From Edolisoma coerulescens (lineage: Eukaryota; Chordata; Aves; Passeriformes; Campephagidae): DNA of 64,000 nucleotides. The notes below the pieces were generated by a model, which worked only from the letters and a program-made list of their open reading frames with translations, did not search any database and was not told the DNA's origin. The position numbers and the translations under genes were made by a program. The stretch spans positions 310,001 to 374,000 of the forward strand of contig VWZW01001228.1 of assembly GCA_013397115.1 (NCBI GenBank). Reading direction: 5' to 3'. Positions 1 to 10,166 of the stretch are shown piece after piece; positions within the stretch are counted from its first letter, which is position 1; each line of letters begins with the position of its first letter.

Positions 1-914
1 GCATAACTCTACTGGAATGTTTTTTGGTTCAGGTTAAATCACAGTAATTTTCAACAAATGTTTACAGGCACGGGGTGAAGTGGGAGAAGAACCTCATGTA
101 TGTGCTTACCACTTCATATTCTGTGTTGTTTGGACATTGTTATTGTTGTGAGCCTTGCAGAATATTCCCATATTGTTATGAAGATTAAAGTTTGGAAGTT
201 GGCTGTTTGGATAGTTCTGAAAACTTGTTGGATTATAGAACCATGTACATCTGACTGTGCTCCTAAACCTCCTACTTCATGAATACCATGGTTTTCTGAG
301 TGAGTACCACACTTTCTCACATTTGTAAGCTTCCACCATAGTACATGGTAGTGGGATAGTTGTAGGTGCATTGTGTTCTATGGTGCAGTTATTAGCTCCC
401 CATCACTCCTTGTTCAGTAATTCACTGTTAAAGTTAACAGTTCCTGTAAGACTGCTCTGAAACCATTGGTTTCTTCTTCAAATGGCTACAGTTACAGCAT
501 CTTACCTGGGGATCAGGTGGGTTTTTTTGACCATGTTTAGCAGATAAAACCGGTTCTTAGTAGGCAGATAAAACTGAGAATGATTCTGGAGTTTGTCCAG
601 CATCTCCTCAAGAGAAGAGCAAAATAGTTATATCAGACTTTTATTCCCTGTTTTTATTTAGTTACCCTCTGTTTGTCACAGAAGTAAAGATTTCTGCATC
701 CCTCAGCAGCTTCCCCAGATGACAGATTGCCTGGTTTACCCTTGCAAAGGGTAATGTAGGGAACGTAGATCATTTGACCCCACTCTTGAGGGGATGAAGT
801 TACCCCATAGCTGGTACTATTTAGTCACTTTCCATTTATTAAAGCTTTTACACTGGCTGGCAGTCAAGAAGCAGAGTTTAGATTTGGGTGCAGCTCCTAC
901 ATAATCACTCTGGC
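1..914. other. region downstream of ETFBKMT, no gene recognised
   Basis: No coding exon is recognised on either strand. In human the next gene on this side is AMN1, convergent with ETFBKMT. I looked for its C-terminal coding sequence and did not see it, so it probably ends outside the window or lies here only as 3' UTR. Confidence 0.5.
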
Positions 915-1467
915 AGCTTCAAGGAAGAGGAAATTTTTATTATAGAGGAAAAGGGGGAGATTCCAGTTAGTTACTTTGACATTCAGAGATACCCAGAAAA
1001 AGAGCAAGGCACTTTAAGTTGAGCATATAATGAGCTAGTATAGTGGAGAATTTGATGAAGGACAGCAATAGTTTTCTCTGTAAATAAGCTGCAAAAGCCT
1101 GTGGAAGCAGTGCAGTAGTCCTTCAGCCACAGCCCTGTCCCCACAGCAGAATGCTGGACATCCAAAACATTTCACAGTAATGTCAACAAGACACAAATAT
1201 ACTGAGAAACATCAAGCATGCAAACTCCTACATGTAAGTTGTCTGTAGACCTGCACTTCAGTTGCAGGCCCCTTTGAACACAGTTTGCATGTAGCTTTTA
1301 CCTCAAATTGAGCAAAAGCCTCAGTGAGTATGACTGAAATCAGTCCAGTGAAGGTACAGTAATCTGCTTCACATTAACAGATAATGTTCCCTGCTTAATT
1401 CCCATTTTCATTTTATATACCTGCAAAAAGCCAACCGAGTGAGACAAAATCTCATAGAAATCCAGCT
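915..1467 (-). other. ETFBKMT: probable ETFBKMT 3' UTR
   Basis: This is the sequence from the stop codon to just past the first AATAAA on the minus strand. The end is approximate, about 20 bases beyond the signal at 936-941. No other AATAAA or ATTAAA lies nearer to the stop. No long open frame is present. Confidence 0.55.
936..941 (-). terminator. ETFBKMT: candidate polyadenylation signal AATAAA of ETFBKMT
   Basis: The plus strand reads TTTATT, that is AATAAA on the minus strand, about 530 bases after the stop codon, followed by a GT-containing stretch. Further copies at 835-840, 653-658 and 640-645 could be used for longer transcripts. Confidence 0.5.
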
Positions 1468-1832
1468 TCAGGAGTCTTCTAAGCTGTTTGAGGGCTGATA
1501 ACTCCAGACGATACTTGATGTTAGCCCATAGTTTTCTTGTCTCGTGTACTCAGGAAGTGAATATTCTATAACTTTGTGCAGCTGACTGCGAATGCTGTGG
1601 CTTAAAAACTGATGCCTGCCAGGGTCACCAATCAGCACTTCAGTCTGGTGTATCCTGATGCACTTCTGCAGCCAGTGATGCAGCCCATCAGCAAGCTGTT
1701 CATCATAAAACATATCTCCTAGAACTATGAGGTCCCAGTTGCCAGCCTCTGAATTAATGATGTTCTTAATGGTGATGGGGAAGGGATTCAGGTGGTTGAG
1801 TTCACAGTTCAAGATCATTGCCATTCCTGCAA
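1468..1832 (-). CDS. ETFBKMT: ETFBKMT coding exon 3 (C-terminal half, stop)
   Basis: The exon starts after cttttcttcag and encodes residues 151-271, beginning AGMAMILNCELN, followed by the stop codon at 1470-1468. It contains GDMFYDEQLADGLHHWL (189-205) and the conserved VLIGDPGR block. An alternative acceptor six bases further in (ttgcag) would also keep an open frame but would drop the conserved Ile-Ala pair, so I prefer 1832. Confidence 0.94.
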
Positions 1833-4800
1833 CTGAAGAAAAGTCAAAGGAAAATTAAAGTTACATTTTAGGATTCTGCCATTCAGCCCGCTTATATATT
1901 CCTGTGACACATCTTTCAATTTCATCTCTTAAATATTTTTATTTATCCTATCTAAGGGGCTTCCACAGTTTTCATTATGAGTCAAAATCTAGCTTGAAGT
2001 GATGAAAGTTTATTCTCATTACACCAAGACACAGGGAAGAACTATTCCTAGAATGGATACCAATGGAAACTGATGATGGAATTGAAGTAGAATATAATAA
2101 CTGCCTTAATCTATGGGTGTACTTCCTAACTAATGAGTAATTAAGCTACGAATAAACTGCATTCATAAGTCAATTATGGAAAGACAGAGTCTAGAGGAAA
2201 AAGGCAAAATCTAGGCCCTGATGTACATGAAAGTACAGGAAAATGCTATGGTCATAGCGAGAAGCCAGGTTGCTGCTTGTGCTTGGAGTTCTCATCCAAA
2301 CCAGCTGTGCTGGTGTATGGACAACACCTGACAGAAACTCTGCTGCTTGTTCTAAGGAGCTATGGAAATATACCTGGGCCAAGAGAGGCTGGTACAACCC
2401 AGCTTCCAATACTGGCAAAATCCATTCCTTTTTTCAGCATTCTTAGGATTCTGTTTGGAACTTGAATTTCTCCCAAATGGAGCAAAGAAAAGTCTGTGTT
2501 AAAGGTGCTTTAAAAATTAGTAAGTATCTTTACACAGAGATGAAAAAAAAGACCTTACTGGGGTCAATGTCATTGGCAAGGACTTGGGATGCACCACTCA
2601 TCACAGCAGCTATTGCTGTTGCTCCACATCCACTTCCAAGATCCAGAACCGATCGTCCTTTAACCACATGTGGGTTATCTAAAATATACCTGAAAAAGAA
2701 AAGCTGTTAAAGCAGTGCACAAGATCATGCAAGTTTCTCGGGTTTACGTTGCACTGCATAAGCATGTTTCTTGCCAAACATGTAATGAAGTGTGGTACCT
2801 TAACACTATTCCACATGTGCAGCTGCCACAAAGCTCCTTGTCTCTGATGATATAAAAATCAAGAACCAATCAATTTTCTCCCTTACTCCTCTCCCACCCA
2901 CAAACAAAAAGAAATTCAGCCAAGTAAGCAACATTTTATGTCAATCAGCTCCTTCTCTGACAGGTGAGCTTATCTGTTATGTCCACACAAATTGGTAAGT
3001 AGACACTTCTAGGTAACTAGAATTCATCAGAATGTATGAGAAATAGTTAAGTAAGAATTTGTAGAAATTAAAAGCAATCTGACTGAACAAACATGATGTA
3101 TTCACAGTGAATATGGTTCCCACCCATCAACCTAAAACCCTGCTTATGCAACTGCTTGGAAGAACGGGAATTTCTCCTCTTTATTTTCCTGAGCCATGCA
3201 GACAGAGGTGCAAATACTTCGAGATTGCTTAGTGTTGTTCTTGAGTAGCAACAAGAAAAAGAATAGAGCTGTGGTGAGCAGAAAGGGTATCTTCATCTAA
3301 TTGCTGACACCTGCCAAGAGAAATCCTGAAAAACCTTTAGGCTGGAAGTGGGCAACTGACAGAATGCAAGCAGCAGTTATTGTTAAATACTATGAATCAT
3401 ATTATAACCATTGCAGAGGGTTCAGAACTTTAACAACTGCCTTGAAATTCAGTTTGCTGCAAAGGGGAAAGCCCCAGGTTTCAGGGAGAAGAGCCCTGGG
3501 TGAAATGAATTACTGCAAACTGTCATATTTTACTGCCAATTTCCATAACTTCTTTTGAAGTAGAAACAAGAAAGGATTCTACGTTTGTGTTCTCTTCTGA
3601 CAGGGAGAGTGATGGCTGACTCTTCACACAGGGCTACTGGTAAGCAGAGCTTTTACAGGGGGATTCCAGTGCAGATAACTGTAACAGAAATGTTAAGACA
3701 AAATGTGTACATTTGGAATGGATGGATGGAAATGTCTGGGCCTGGCAGCACGAGCAGGAAAGGCACCAAGAGGCCTAGTAAGAGGGTCAAGTGCAGGACA
3801 TTTGTGTCGAGGCTCAGCAGCTCAGGTGTTTAGCAACATTCCCCTAAGGCCATCACTTCCCTAAGGACAGCCCCTAGTTTACCAGCAGGACCAAGGACTG
3901 CTGTGGGATCTCGACAGAAGTGCTCTGTTTCTCCTTTCTAGGGGCTCTGCTTGGATTGGCCATGACTTTCCATTAGTAATTTGTGTAGGGCATGATGTGG
4001 CCCTAATTCTGCAAATGCCTTGTTTCCAGCTGAGTGGTTACTGAGTTAGTGCTGCTGATTGTAGTGACTCAGGACAGCTGGATGCTGCTGTATCCCCTGG
4101 CACAGTGCACACAGTGTCTCTGCCCTCCTGGCTTAATAAGGAATCTCAGGTTACCCAAGAGGAGTAGCTTGAAATAGGAGACTCCTGATGCTGTGGGAAC
4201 GCCAGCTGTGAAAGGAGGACAGTTATGGAGGCAACCATATGTTCTCATGCTCCCTTTTTACTCTCCCAAATAATGCAGCTGATTTCTGACATTTCTTAGT
4301 ACATCAAACCAGTGCATAGACAGTAAAACAATAAAGTAGTGAAATGTCAGATAATTATTATTGCCACCCAAACATCTGAGCATATGCATCATGATAACAA
4401 ATTGTAGAGATTAACTTATCTATTTTATTTACCCCATGTTTAGGAGCACTCTAGTTTATATATATGGCAGGCTAATCAAGTCATAATTTAACAGTAAGAC
4501 TCATCTTTTACCTGGTCAAAACTGCCTTCTTATTTATGCTTTCTTGCAGAAAAACAGTAACGCCCCAATTCAGATTCTTTCCTTTCATCTATGTGGGGAC
4601 TCTCTGACAGCTTGTTCTCTGCTGTAAAAATTAAGATTTTTTTTTTTCCTGCTGTTTAAAGTGAGAGATTTGATTTTACAAAATAAAAGAACTCTTAACT
4701 ACTTCTTGGGAATCAGGAACATTAAAGACATTTTGACAGTCAGTGGCCAAAATCAAAATATGGCTTCTGATGTGACTAAAAGCCGCAATAAGTCTCGACA

Positions 4801-5614
4801 ATAAGGCTGCTGAAATCCTAGATGAGGGGAGTGATTCAGGCTAACCAGCACTCCCAAGTGCATCAGCATTAAACTACTTTTCTCAACAGACCAGATGCAC
4901 ATCCACACTCCTGTCTGTCTCCAACAAAAAACCCACATATGTTATGACCAAACAGCAATCCTCTTGTTTGGAGTGATAGAATTAAACACCTCACTAGGTT
5001 CTGATGGCAACTAAACAGCTCTTCCACGGATCCAAATTCAGCCCCATTGTCAGCACACGCATGGCCACTAAATATAACAAATTTCTACTTAAAAGACACA
5101 AGTTATTTTGCACAGCAGGTGCTGGAATTCGCTGCCAGCCAGCAGAGATTGAAACACTCCAGTACAAGCAGAGAGGAGGATGGATAATGCGCCCATAATA
5201 TGCAAACACACATGACTAGGAATTGCTACAATCAGAGCCAGGTCTGACATCCTGGCACACTGGACTTACAGCTGAGGTGAATTGTGCTGCGTACCTGGAG
5301 AGGGCTTGGCCTCCTGGCCAGTAAATTGCCCAGAAGGGGTCCCCATAAGGCCACAGGTCAGGTTTTTCTCTCCAGAACCTGCAGCGAGGGGTGAGGAGGC
5401 GCAGCCGGATCTCTGGTGTGAGGTGCCCGCTGTTGGTGACCTCGGTGTTCTCCTCCAAAAATGCTCTCACCTCGGGGTCCAGAGACTTGCCCGCGCTCCA
5501 ATGGCAGCAGCGCTTCCAGCGCAGAGAGGGGCCTCCCCTCCTGCTTCTCCAGACCTTGCCAAGGGTGTTCTGCCTGCCCAAGAGGAGCAGCCTCTTCCAG
5601 CCACGGAAGGCCAT
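1468..5614 (-). CDS. ETFBKMT: ETFBKMT (METTL20), ETF-beta lysine methyltransferase, three coding exons, complete
   Basis: The product is a class I SAM-dependent methyltransferase. Family knowledge says it trimethylates lysines of the electron transfer flavoprotein beta subunit in the mitochondrial matrix and lowers electron transfer from acyl-CoA dehydrogenases. Joining 5614-5295, 2689-2559 and 1832-1468 (minus strand) gives an uninterrupted 271-residue protein, close to the vertebrate family length. Residues 1-46 are rich in Arg/Lys and lack acidic residues, as expected for a mitochondrial targeting peptide. The SAM-binding motif LDLGSGCG is at 122-129, acidic ANDIDP at 145-150, and GDMFYDE, holding the DxxY-type motif of this family, at 189-195. 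The start at 5614 is the first ATG in frame and has a strong context (A at -3, G at +4). All splice sites are GT-AG and the phases agree. Upstream, DENND5B lies head to head. I am very confident of the identity; the exact N-terminus is slightly less certain. Confidence 0.95.
1833..2558 (-). other. ETFBKMT intron between coding exons 2 and 3
   Basis: This is 726 bp of AT-rich sequence with GT-AG ends on the minus strand. I see no additional exon, repeat or RNA gene in it. Confidence 0.85.
2559..2689 (-). CDS. ETFBKMT: ETFBKMT coding exon 2 (SAM-binding motif I)
   Basis: The 131-nt exon encodes residues 107-151 across its junctions, including the SAM-binding loop LDLGSGCG and the ANDIDP block. 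The acceptor is ctttttcag|G and the donor is CCCCA|gtaagg. Codons split across both junctions (Arg107, Ile151) restore the family sequence exactly, which fixes both boundaries. Confidence 0.94.
2690..5294 (-). other. ETFBKMT intron between coding exons 1 and 2
   Basis: This is 2.6 kb with GT-AG ends on the minus strand. Only short chance reading frames are present, plus a short T run near 4636-4646. I recognise no repeat or RNA gene. Confidence 0.8.
5295..5614 (-). CDS. ETFBKMT: ETFBKMT coding exon 1 (N-terminal, targeting peptide and start of the fold)
   Basis: This exon encodes residues 1-106 and two bases of Arg107. It ends at a CCAG|gtac donor (intron starts at 5294). It contains the basic presequence and the conserved block around DPEVRAFLEENTEVT (46-60) and WAIYWPGGQALSR (95-107). 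The exon probably begins at 5665, where a pyrimidine-rich tract ends in CAG on the minus strand, so 5615-5665 would be 5' UTR. Confidence 0.93.
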
Positions 5615-5706
5615 GCTTCCCCAAGGACACCAACCTTCCCCAGGAGAGCTCGGAGCACAGCTTATCTGAAGCAAGTGATGGGACAGAAAGGTTCAAACAA
5701 ACTCAC

Positions 5707-5738
5707 AGGATGTGTTTCATAGCGATGGATGATGATTC
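5707..5738 (-). other. possible small 5' UTR exon of ETFBKMT
   Basis: On the minus strand, ttctcctttcag is followed by a 32-nt segment that ends at a gtgagt donor. Joined to an exon beginning at 5665 it would create a short upstream frame, with an ATG in the small exon and a stop soon after the junction. Both splice sites look good, but nothing else supports it. Confidence 0.3.
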
Positions 5739-6234
5739 CTGAAAGGAGAAAAACGCTGCGTGAGTGATGTTTGTTCAGTGACTTCAAAGCTTTGCATGAC
5801 CAGGGGCTTTAAGAAGAGGAGGTCCCTGTGCTCTTGGGCCCGTGAGCACGTGCCTTGACCCTGCCCAGTCTTAAGTCTGAAAGAAGTGGTATTCAAGTGA
5901 GAAGCTATCAAGAGACCTCTTCAGAACTCTGAACTTATCCAGTGAGAAACAACCAGTTAGTGGGACAGCTGATAGAGATAAAAATTAAATGTGCAACCTT
6001 TTAACATCTCTTTCCCTCTGCCCTGGAAATATACATACAGCAATCTACTCCCATTTAAGGTTCTTCCACCGAATCTTCAGATTTTGCAGGAAGACTCTGG
6101 CACTGCAGGGCTTTTGGACATAGCAATAGTTATCAGTAGGTTGTTTGAAGAGACAGCATTAATTACCGGTTTTATAATGGTGATGAATCTTTCATACAAA
6201 AGCATCTTTTTAAAGGCAAGCAATTAAAGGATTT

Positions 6235-6249
6235 CCTCTCTCTCTCTCT
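6235..6249. repeat. short (TC)n microsatellite
   Basis: This is about seven CT/TC units in a row. Confidence 0.8.
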
Positions 6250-7489
6250 GAGATTTATCAATCTGCCAGCTCCAAAATTGACAAAAATAGAAAAAAACCC
6301 AAAAACTGATCTTAACCAGAGTAGTCCCAACTCATTGCATTTCAGTCTGTATTTTAAAGGATTGGTTAGTCTTATGGTGCAATAGTCTCATGTGGTTGCT
6401 GTCAGCTGTAGAAGAAAGCAGATCTCCAGCCCTGTAGCCCACTCTGAGAAACTATATAAACATGCTCCAAGCTGTCTGAAGAGACAAACTGAATCCAACA
6501 CATTTAAATGAAGTTTTTAAAAGGTGATGCATTCAGACTGGACGGCCTTCTCACACTGCTCAAGGTGTGTAGCACACTTCACACAAGCAGTGAAGGAGAA
6601 TGAAAGATTGGTATGTCAGAGTTTAGATTCATTTAAGAATCAAGAGAATGGAGAGTGGAGAGCCACAGCACTGCATTGAGAGGCAAAGGAAGAACCTCTC
6701 AGCATTTCATCACCAAACTTTCCTCACCTGCCATCTCTTGCAGACCCTGGACCTTTCCTATGCTGATCCTGCAAGTACACTCACCAAGAAGTGGCCTGAA
6801 GGGAGAGGAAATGTTTTCCAGCCTTCCTGCTTAGATCTCCTTCACCCATCCTTTAGTATTTCCATATCCTTTTTCCTTCCCCACCTTGCTGTCCAATTTC
6901 CTTTCAATAACTCAGACTTCATCGCTTCAGGGCATAGCTTTTGAACCTCCCCTGAAACTGATGACCAGAGAAGCATTTCAGGCCTGTGCTTCCACAACAG
7001 CAAGACTGCAAGTACAAACAGACAAGAAACTGAACTCCTTGTTTTGCAATTGTTTTCTCTCTTCTGCGGTGGTTTTCACAAAACAGCAGAACGATGCATG
7101 AGGAAAAACAACTGTCATCCCACCCCTGACAATTTTTCACAACAGAAAAATCATGGACAACTTCACCACCTGAGAGCTGTGCAAGGTTGTCCTTAAAACT
7201 AGACAAAGGGACAACAGGAAGAATATCCCAATGAAACAGTCTTAACACTTTGTATTTCATTAGATCAGTTTTTCTTTATTTGTCTGTATCTTTAGGAAAA
7301 AATTCATACATGTTTAGTGGTATTTTTGTTGTGTGCTGGCCTCTGCTCTAAGTACTGGCTTTAGTTTCATCACTTACCAAAACGTTAAGCTGTGAACTTC
7401 ACACTCTGCTATTTAGACTGATACTCCAACTTAATCTTTGTTTAAATCATTGGCTAAAAGCTTTATGTTTCTATTACAAATAAATACAC

Positions 7490-7760
7490 ACGATCAAACA
7501 TTTTGCATTTTTCCACACTGGAGAATGCCATTCAGCAGAGTCCATGTAATTAATGAATGCAATTAGCAAATGCCTTCCTTCTTGAAGGCAGAGCTCTATA
7601 ATCCTCATCTGTCTAAGGGAAGCATGATGTTAACTGCAATCAATTGGAGAGATAAATCTTGTCAGCAAATGCTGTATGCTGGCTTTTCTCCATGAATTGC
7701 TGCAAATTAGCAGGGCTGAGATTCTGTAGCGTTTATTTTGCATGGCCTGTCACGATGGTT
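7490..7760. promoter_or_regulatory. candidate regulatory element with homeodomain-type cores
   Basis: The AT-rich segment has the cluster TAATTAATGAATGCAATTAG at 7547-7566 and further TAAT, AATTA and ATTAG cores downstream (caatcaattgg, aaattagcagg, gaaattaatcg). Such clusters are common in conserved non-coding enhancers. Conservation cannot be judged from one sequence. Confidence 0.25.
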
Positions 7761-7852
7761 ACCCGCCTGAAATTAATCGTTGGTAGAGAAACACCTGCCA
7801 AGAGCTTTGTGCTCAAAATGCCAAACTGAGCTTAAGCGCTTAGTGAGGGAAG

Positions 7853-7990
7853 GCATCAGGATGGATATCCCTGCGTTTGACACTCCTGGCCCACCCATTT
7901 TACTGGGAATAAAATCAGGGTGGATAGCAGGATGGATATCCCTGCATTTAACACTCCTGGCCTGCCCGTCTTACTATAAAGCATAGCATC
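7853..7990. repeat. two-copy tandem duplication, period 71 bp
   Basis: Two diverged copies share ATGGATATCCCTGC (starting 7861 and 7932), then ACTCCTGGCC and a CCC/TTACT block. The spacing of the shared block is 71 bp. It ends about 58 bp before the N gap. Confidence 0.85.
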
Positions 7991-8048
7991 AGTGGGCAAG
8001 GAGCACTTGGACAAGAAGAAAAAACGTAGTAAAACCCACAAGAAAAAC

Positions 8049-8188
8049 NNNNNNNNNNNNNNNNNNNNNNNNNNNNNNNNNNNNNNNNNNNNNNNNNNNN
8101 NNNNNNNNNNNNNNNNNNNNNNNNNNNNNNNNNNNNNNNNNNNNNNNNNNNNNNNNNNNNNNNNNNNNNNNNNNNNNNNNNNNNNNNN
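8049..8188. other. assembly gap (140 N)
   Basis: This is a run of N beside GC-rich sequence on its right and an A-rich stretch on its left. The true length is unknown. Confidence 1.
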
Positions 8189-8764
8189 CGCGGCCTCCGC
8201 TGGTGCTCGGGCCGGTTCTCTCTCCCGTCCTGCAGAGCCTGCCCCGCTCCGAGTCCGGACCGCTGCCTGGTGCCGTGTGCTTGCTCCGCTCCTAATGCAT
8301 TTGAAAGGCTTTTTTAAAAGCCTTGCGTCAATGTGAACTAGCCCTGTGTTTAAAAGCGTTGATAAAGATCCACGCGGGGAAAGGGGAGATAACACACGTC
8401 CGAATCAGACAGCAGGGAAAATATGGAGTTTTTTCCCCCTTTGCACATCAGATGAAGGGCGCTGTCAATCCGGTGTGGCCCAGGGAAAGCTCTCCAGCCT
8501 CTTGTAGACAGCAGCAGCTACCGCAGGCAGCGGCCACCGAGAGAGCGCCCAGTGCCGGCTCTGCCCCTCGGGCAAGCGGGACCTCTGCCTCCTGCTCTGC
8601 GTGTTCCTGTTCCACGCGCTCCATCCGCCCCGTTCGTACTGCTGCTGCTCGAAAGAGCCCTTCGCTTCTCTCCCCAGACCCTCTCGGTGTGAGCAGGAGG
8701 GACGGGGCTTCCCTCACAGCACCGTGTTGTTGCTGCCCCTCAGGAGGGCACAGCTGTGTGCCAG
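8189..8764. promoter_or_regulatory. CpG-rich island, candidate promoter between the two genes
   Basis: The segment is GC-rich with many CpG dinucleotides, densest at 8189-8300 and 8515-8720. At its right end a strong plus-strand donor (CCAG|gtaagc, intron starting 8765) is present. On the minus strand a good donor (GAAG|gtgagc) lies at 8949/8948. It may be a promoter for an upstream exon of ETFBKMT, DENND5B or a non-coding transcript. Its left edge is lost in the gap. Confidence 0.45.
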
Positions 8765-10100
8765 GTAAGCACCCGACACACCCACACCTACAAACACTGG
8801 TGTTTCCTGCGAGGCCTCGAAGTGGCCACATTTTCACGTGGCGGTGACTGTGACTCACTGGTGCTGGACAAGGAACCAAACCCACCTACATCCCCTCCAA
8901 TTCCCCGCTTTCTGACCTTCACAGAGAGATCCCCCAAAACAGGCTCACCTTCCTCCGGGACACCTGCGATTCTCCAACAACTCCCACCTAGTCTCTGCCC
9001 CATCTCCAGTCCCATCTGCTGGGATTTAGGGAATACAAGTAGCTTCTAACAGGAGTGACAAATGTGGGGTTCTCTAGCTTCCCTATGGGACAAAGTGTCC
9101 CAAATTTCTGGCGCTGCGTTTTGAGAAGGCTCTTGTGCATTGACCGGGATGATGATTCTGCAGCACTTGGGGCGCCAGGGGTTTGAACCTGGCGATTCCT
9201 CAGCCCGAGCCTGGGTCTGCCCAAATCTCTGAGGTTGCGAGGCCATCTAGTGATCTGCAAGCTTGTTACAATTAGAATGTGCTCTCCAGGGTGGGAAAAC
9301 TGCTTGTAAACCAGGATCTCTTCTTTAAATGCGGGTGATCCGCAGTCTCCCGAGAGAAGGTGACCCCTCCATGCTGGGCTGCAGAGTGACCAGGACCCAG
9401 ACAGAAGCTGGTGTCCTCCTGCCACGTGAAGGAGCCTGAAATCCACAGTCATGTTAGACTACAGGGATACTTGCATGCCTTTTACTCTTCTGAAACAGGA
9501 CCCACACTCAGTGCTTTTAGAAATGATCCCTCAAATTGTGTAAAGGTGGACCTTTGTGGTTTAAGCTCAAGGAAGGACGTTATTTCTTGGAGCCCTTAGG
9601 GGAACTGTGAAGCTTCAAAGGTCTTTCAGCAGCTCTTGCTGGTCCTCTCCAAGAAGGGAGACATTGAAAACATTCGGAACACCAAAAATTGTGAATAAAA
9701 CAAGCAATTTTTTGTGAAATATAAATTGTGAATAAAATATGGGGGTTTGTACCCTCTACATACTAACCACCATGCTAGGAATAAAGAACTCAGTAATGTA
9801 ACGGGGAAAACATTATCAACATCAGCTCAGGATGCCATGTAAGATGAGGCACCAGGATGCTGACAGGTGGTGATACAGCTCTACCTTGCACATTTTATTT
9901 TATGCCTGACATGGTTCTCAGGGAAGTTTTTACACTTGGATCTCCAGCCTCTTTGATTGATATTTTAACAAGTATCTTCTCAGATCTAGCTTTTCTCAAC
10001 TTCTGATATATGATTTAACTCAGTAGCTCTGTGAACCTCAGTGAAGTCACTGCTGTCTAACACAGACCAACATCCCACTTTAAAAGGCAGTTAAAAAGGG

Positions 10101-10166
10101 TAGAATCATAAAATCACAGAGTGGCTTGTGTTGGAAGGGACCTTAAAGATCATCTAGTTCCAGCCT
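10101..10166 (-). mobile_element. CR1 LINE 3'-end fragment
   Basis: The plus strand shows the reverse complement of the CR1 tail: AGAATCATAAAATCACAGAG, then GTTGGAAGGGACCTTAAAGA, then TCATCTAGTTCCAGCC. The similarity stops abruptly after that. The copy is 5'-truncated, as most bird CR1 copies are. Confidence 0.9.

Larger units (their letters stand above)
5739..8048. other. non-coding stretch upstream of ETFBKMT
   Basis: Only short chance frames are present. A short TC run lies at 6235-6249. The AT-rich segment 7490-7760 carries homeodomain-type cores and a 71-bp tandem duplication adjoins the gap; both are listed separately. Confidence 0.6.

Noticed and set aside
8323..8885. Long overlapping frames on both strands in the 8.3-8.9 kb island
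   Set aside because: Stop-poor GC-rich DNA explains them. No conserved domain is seen.
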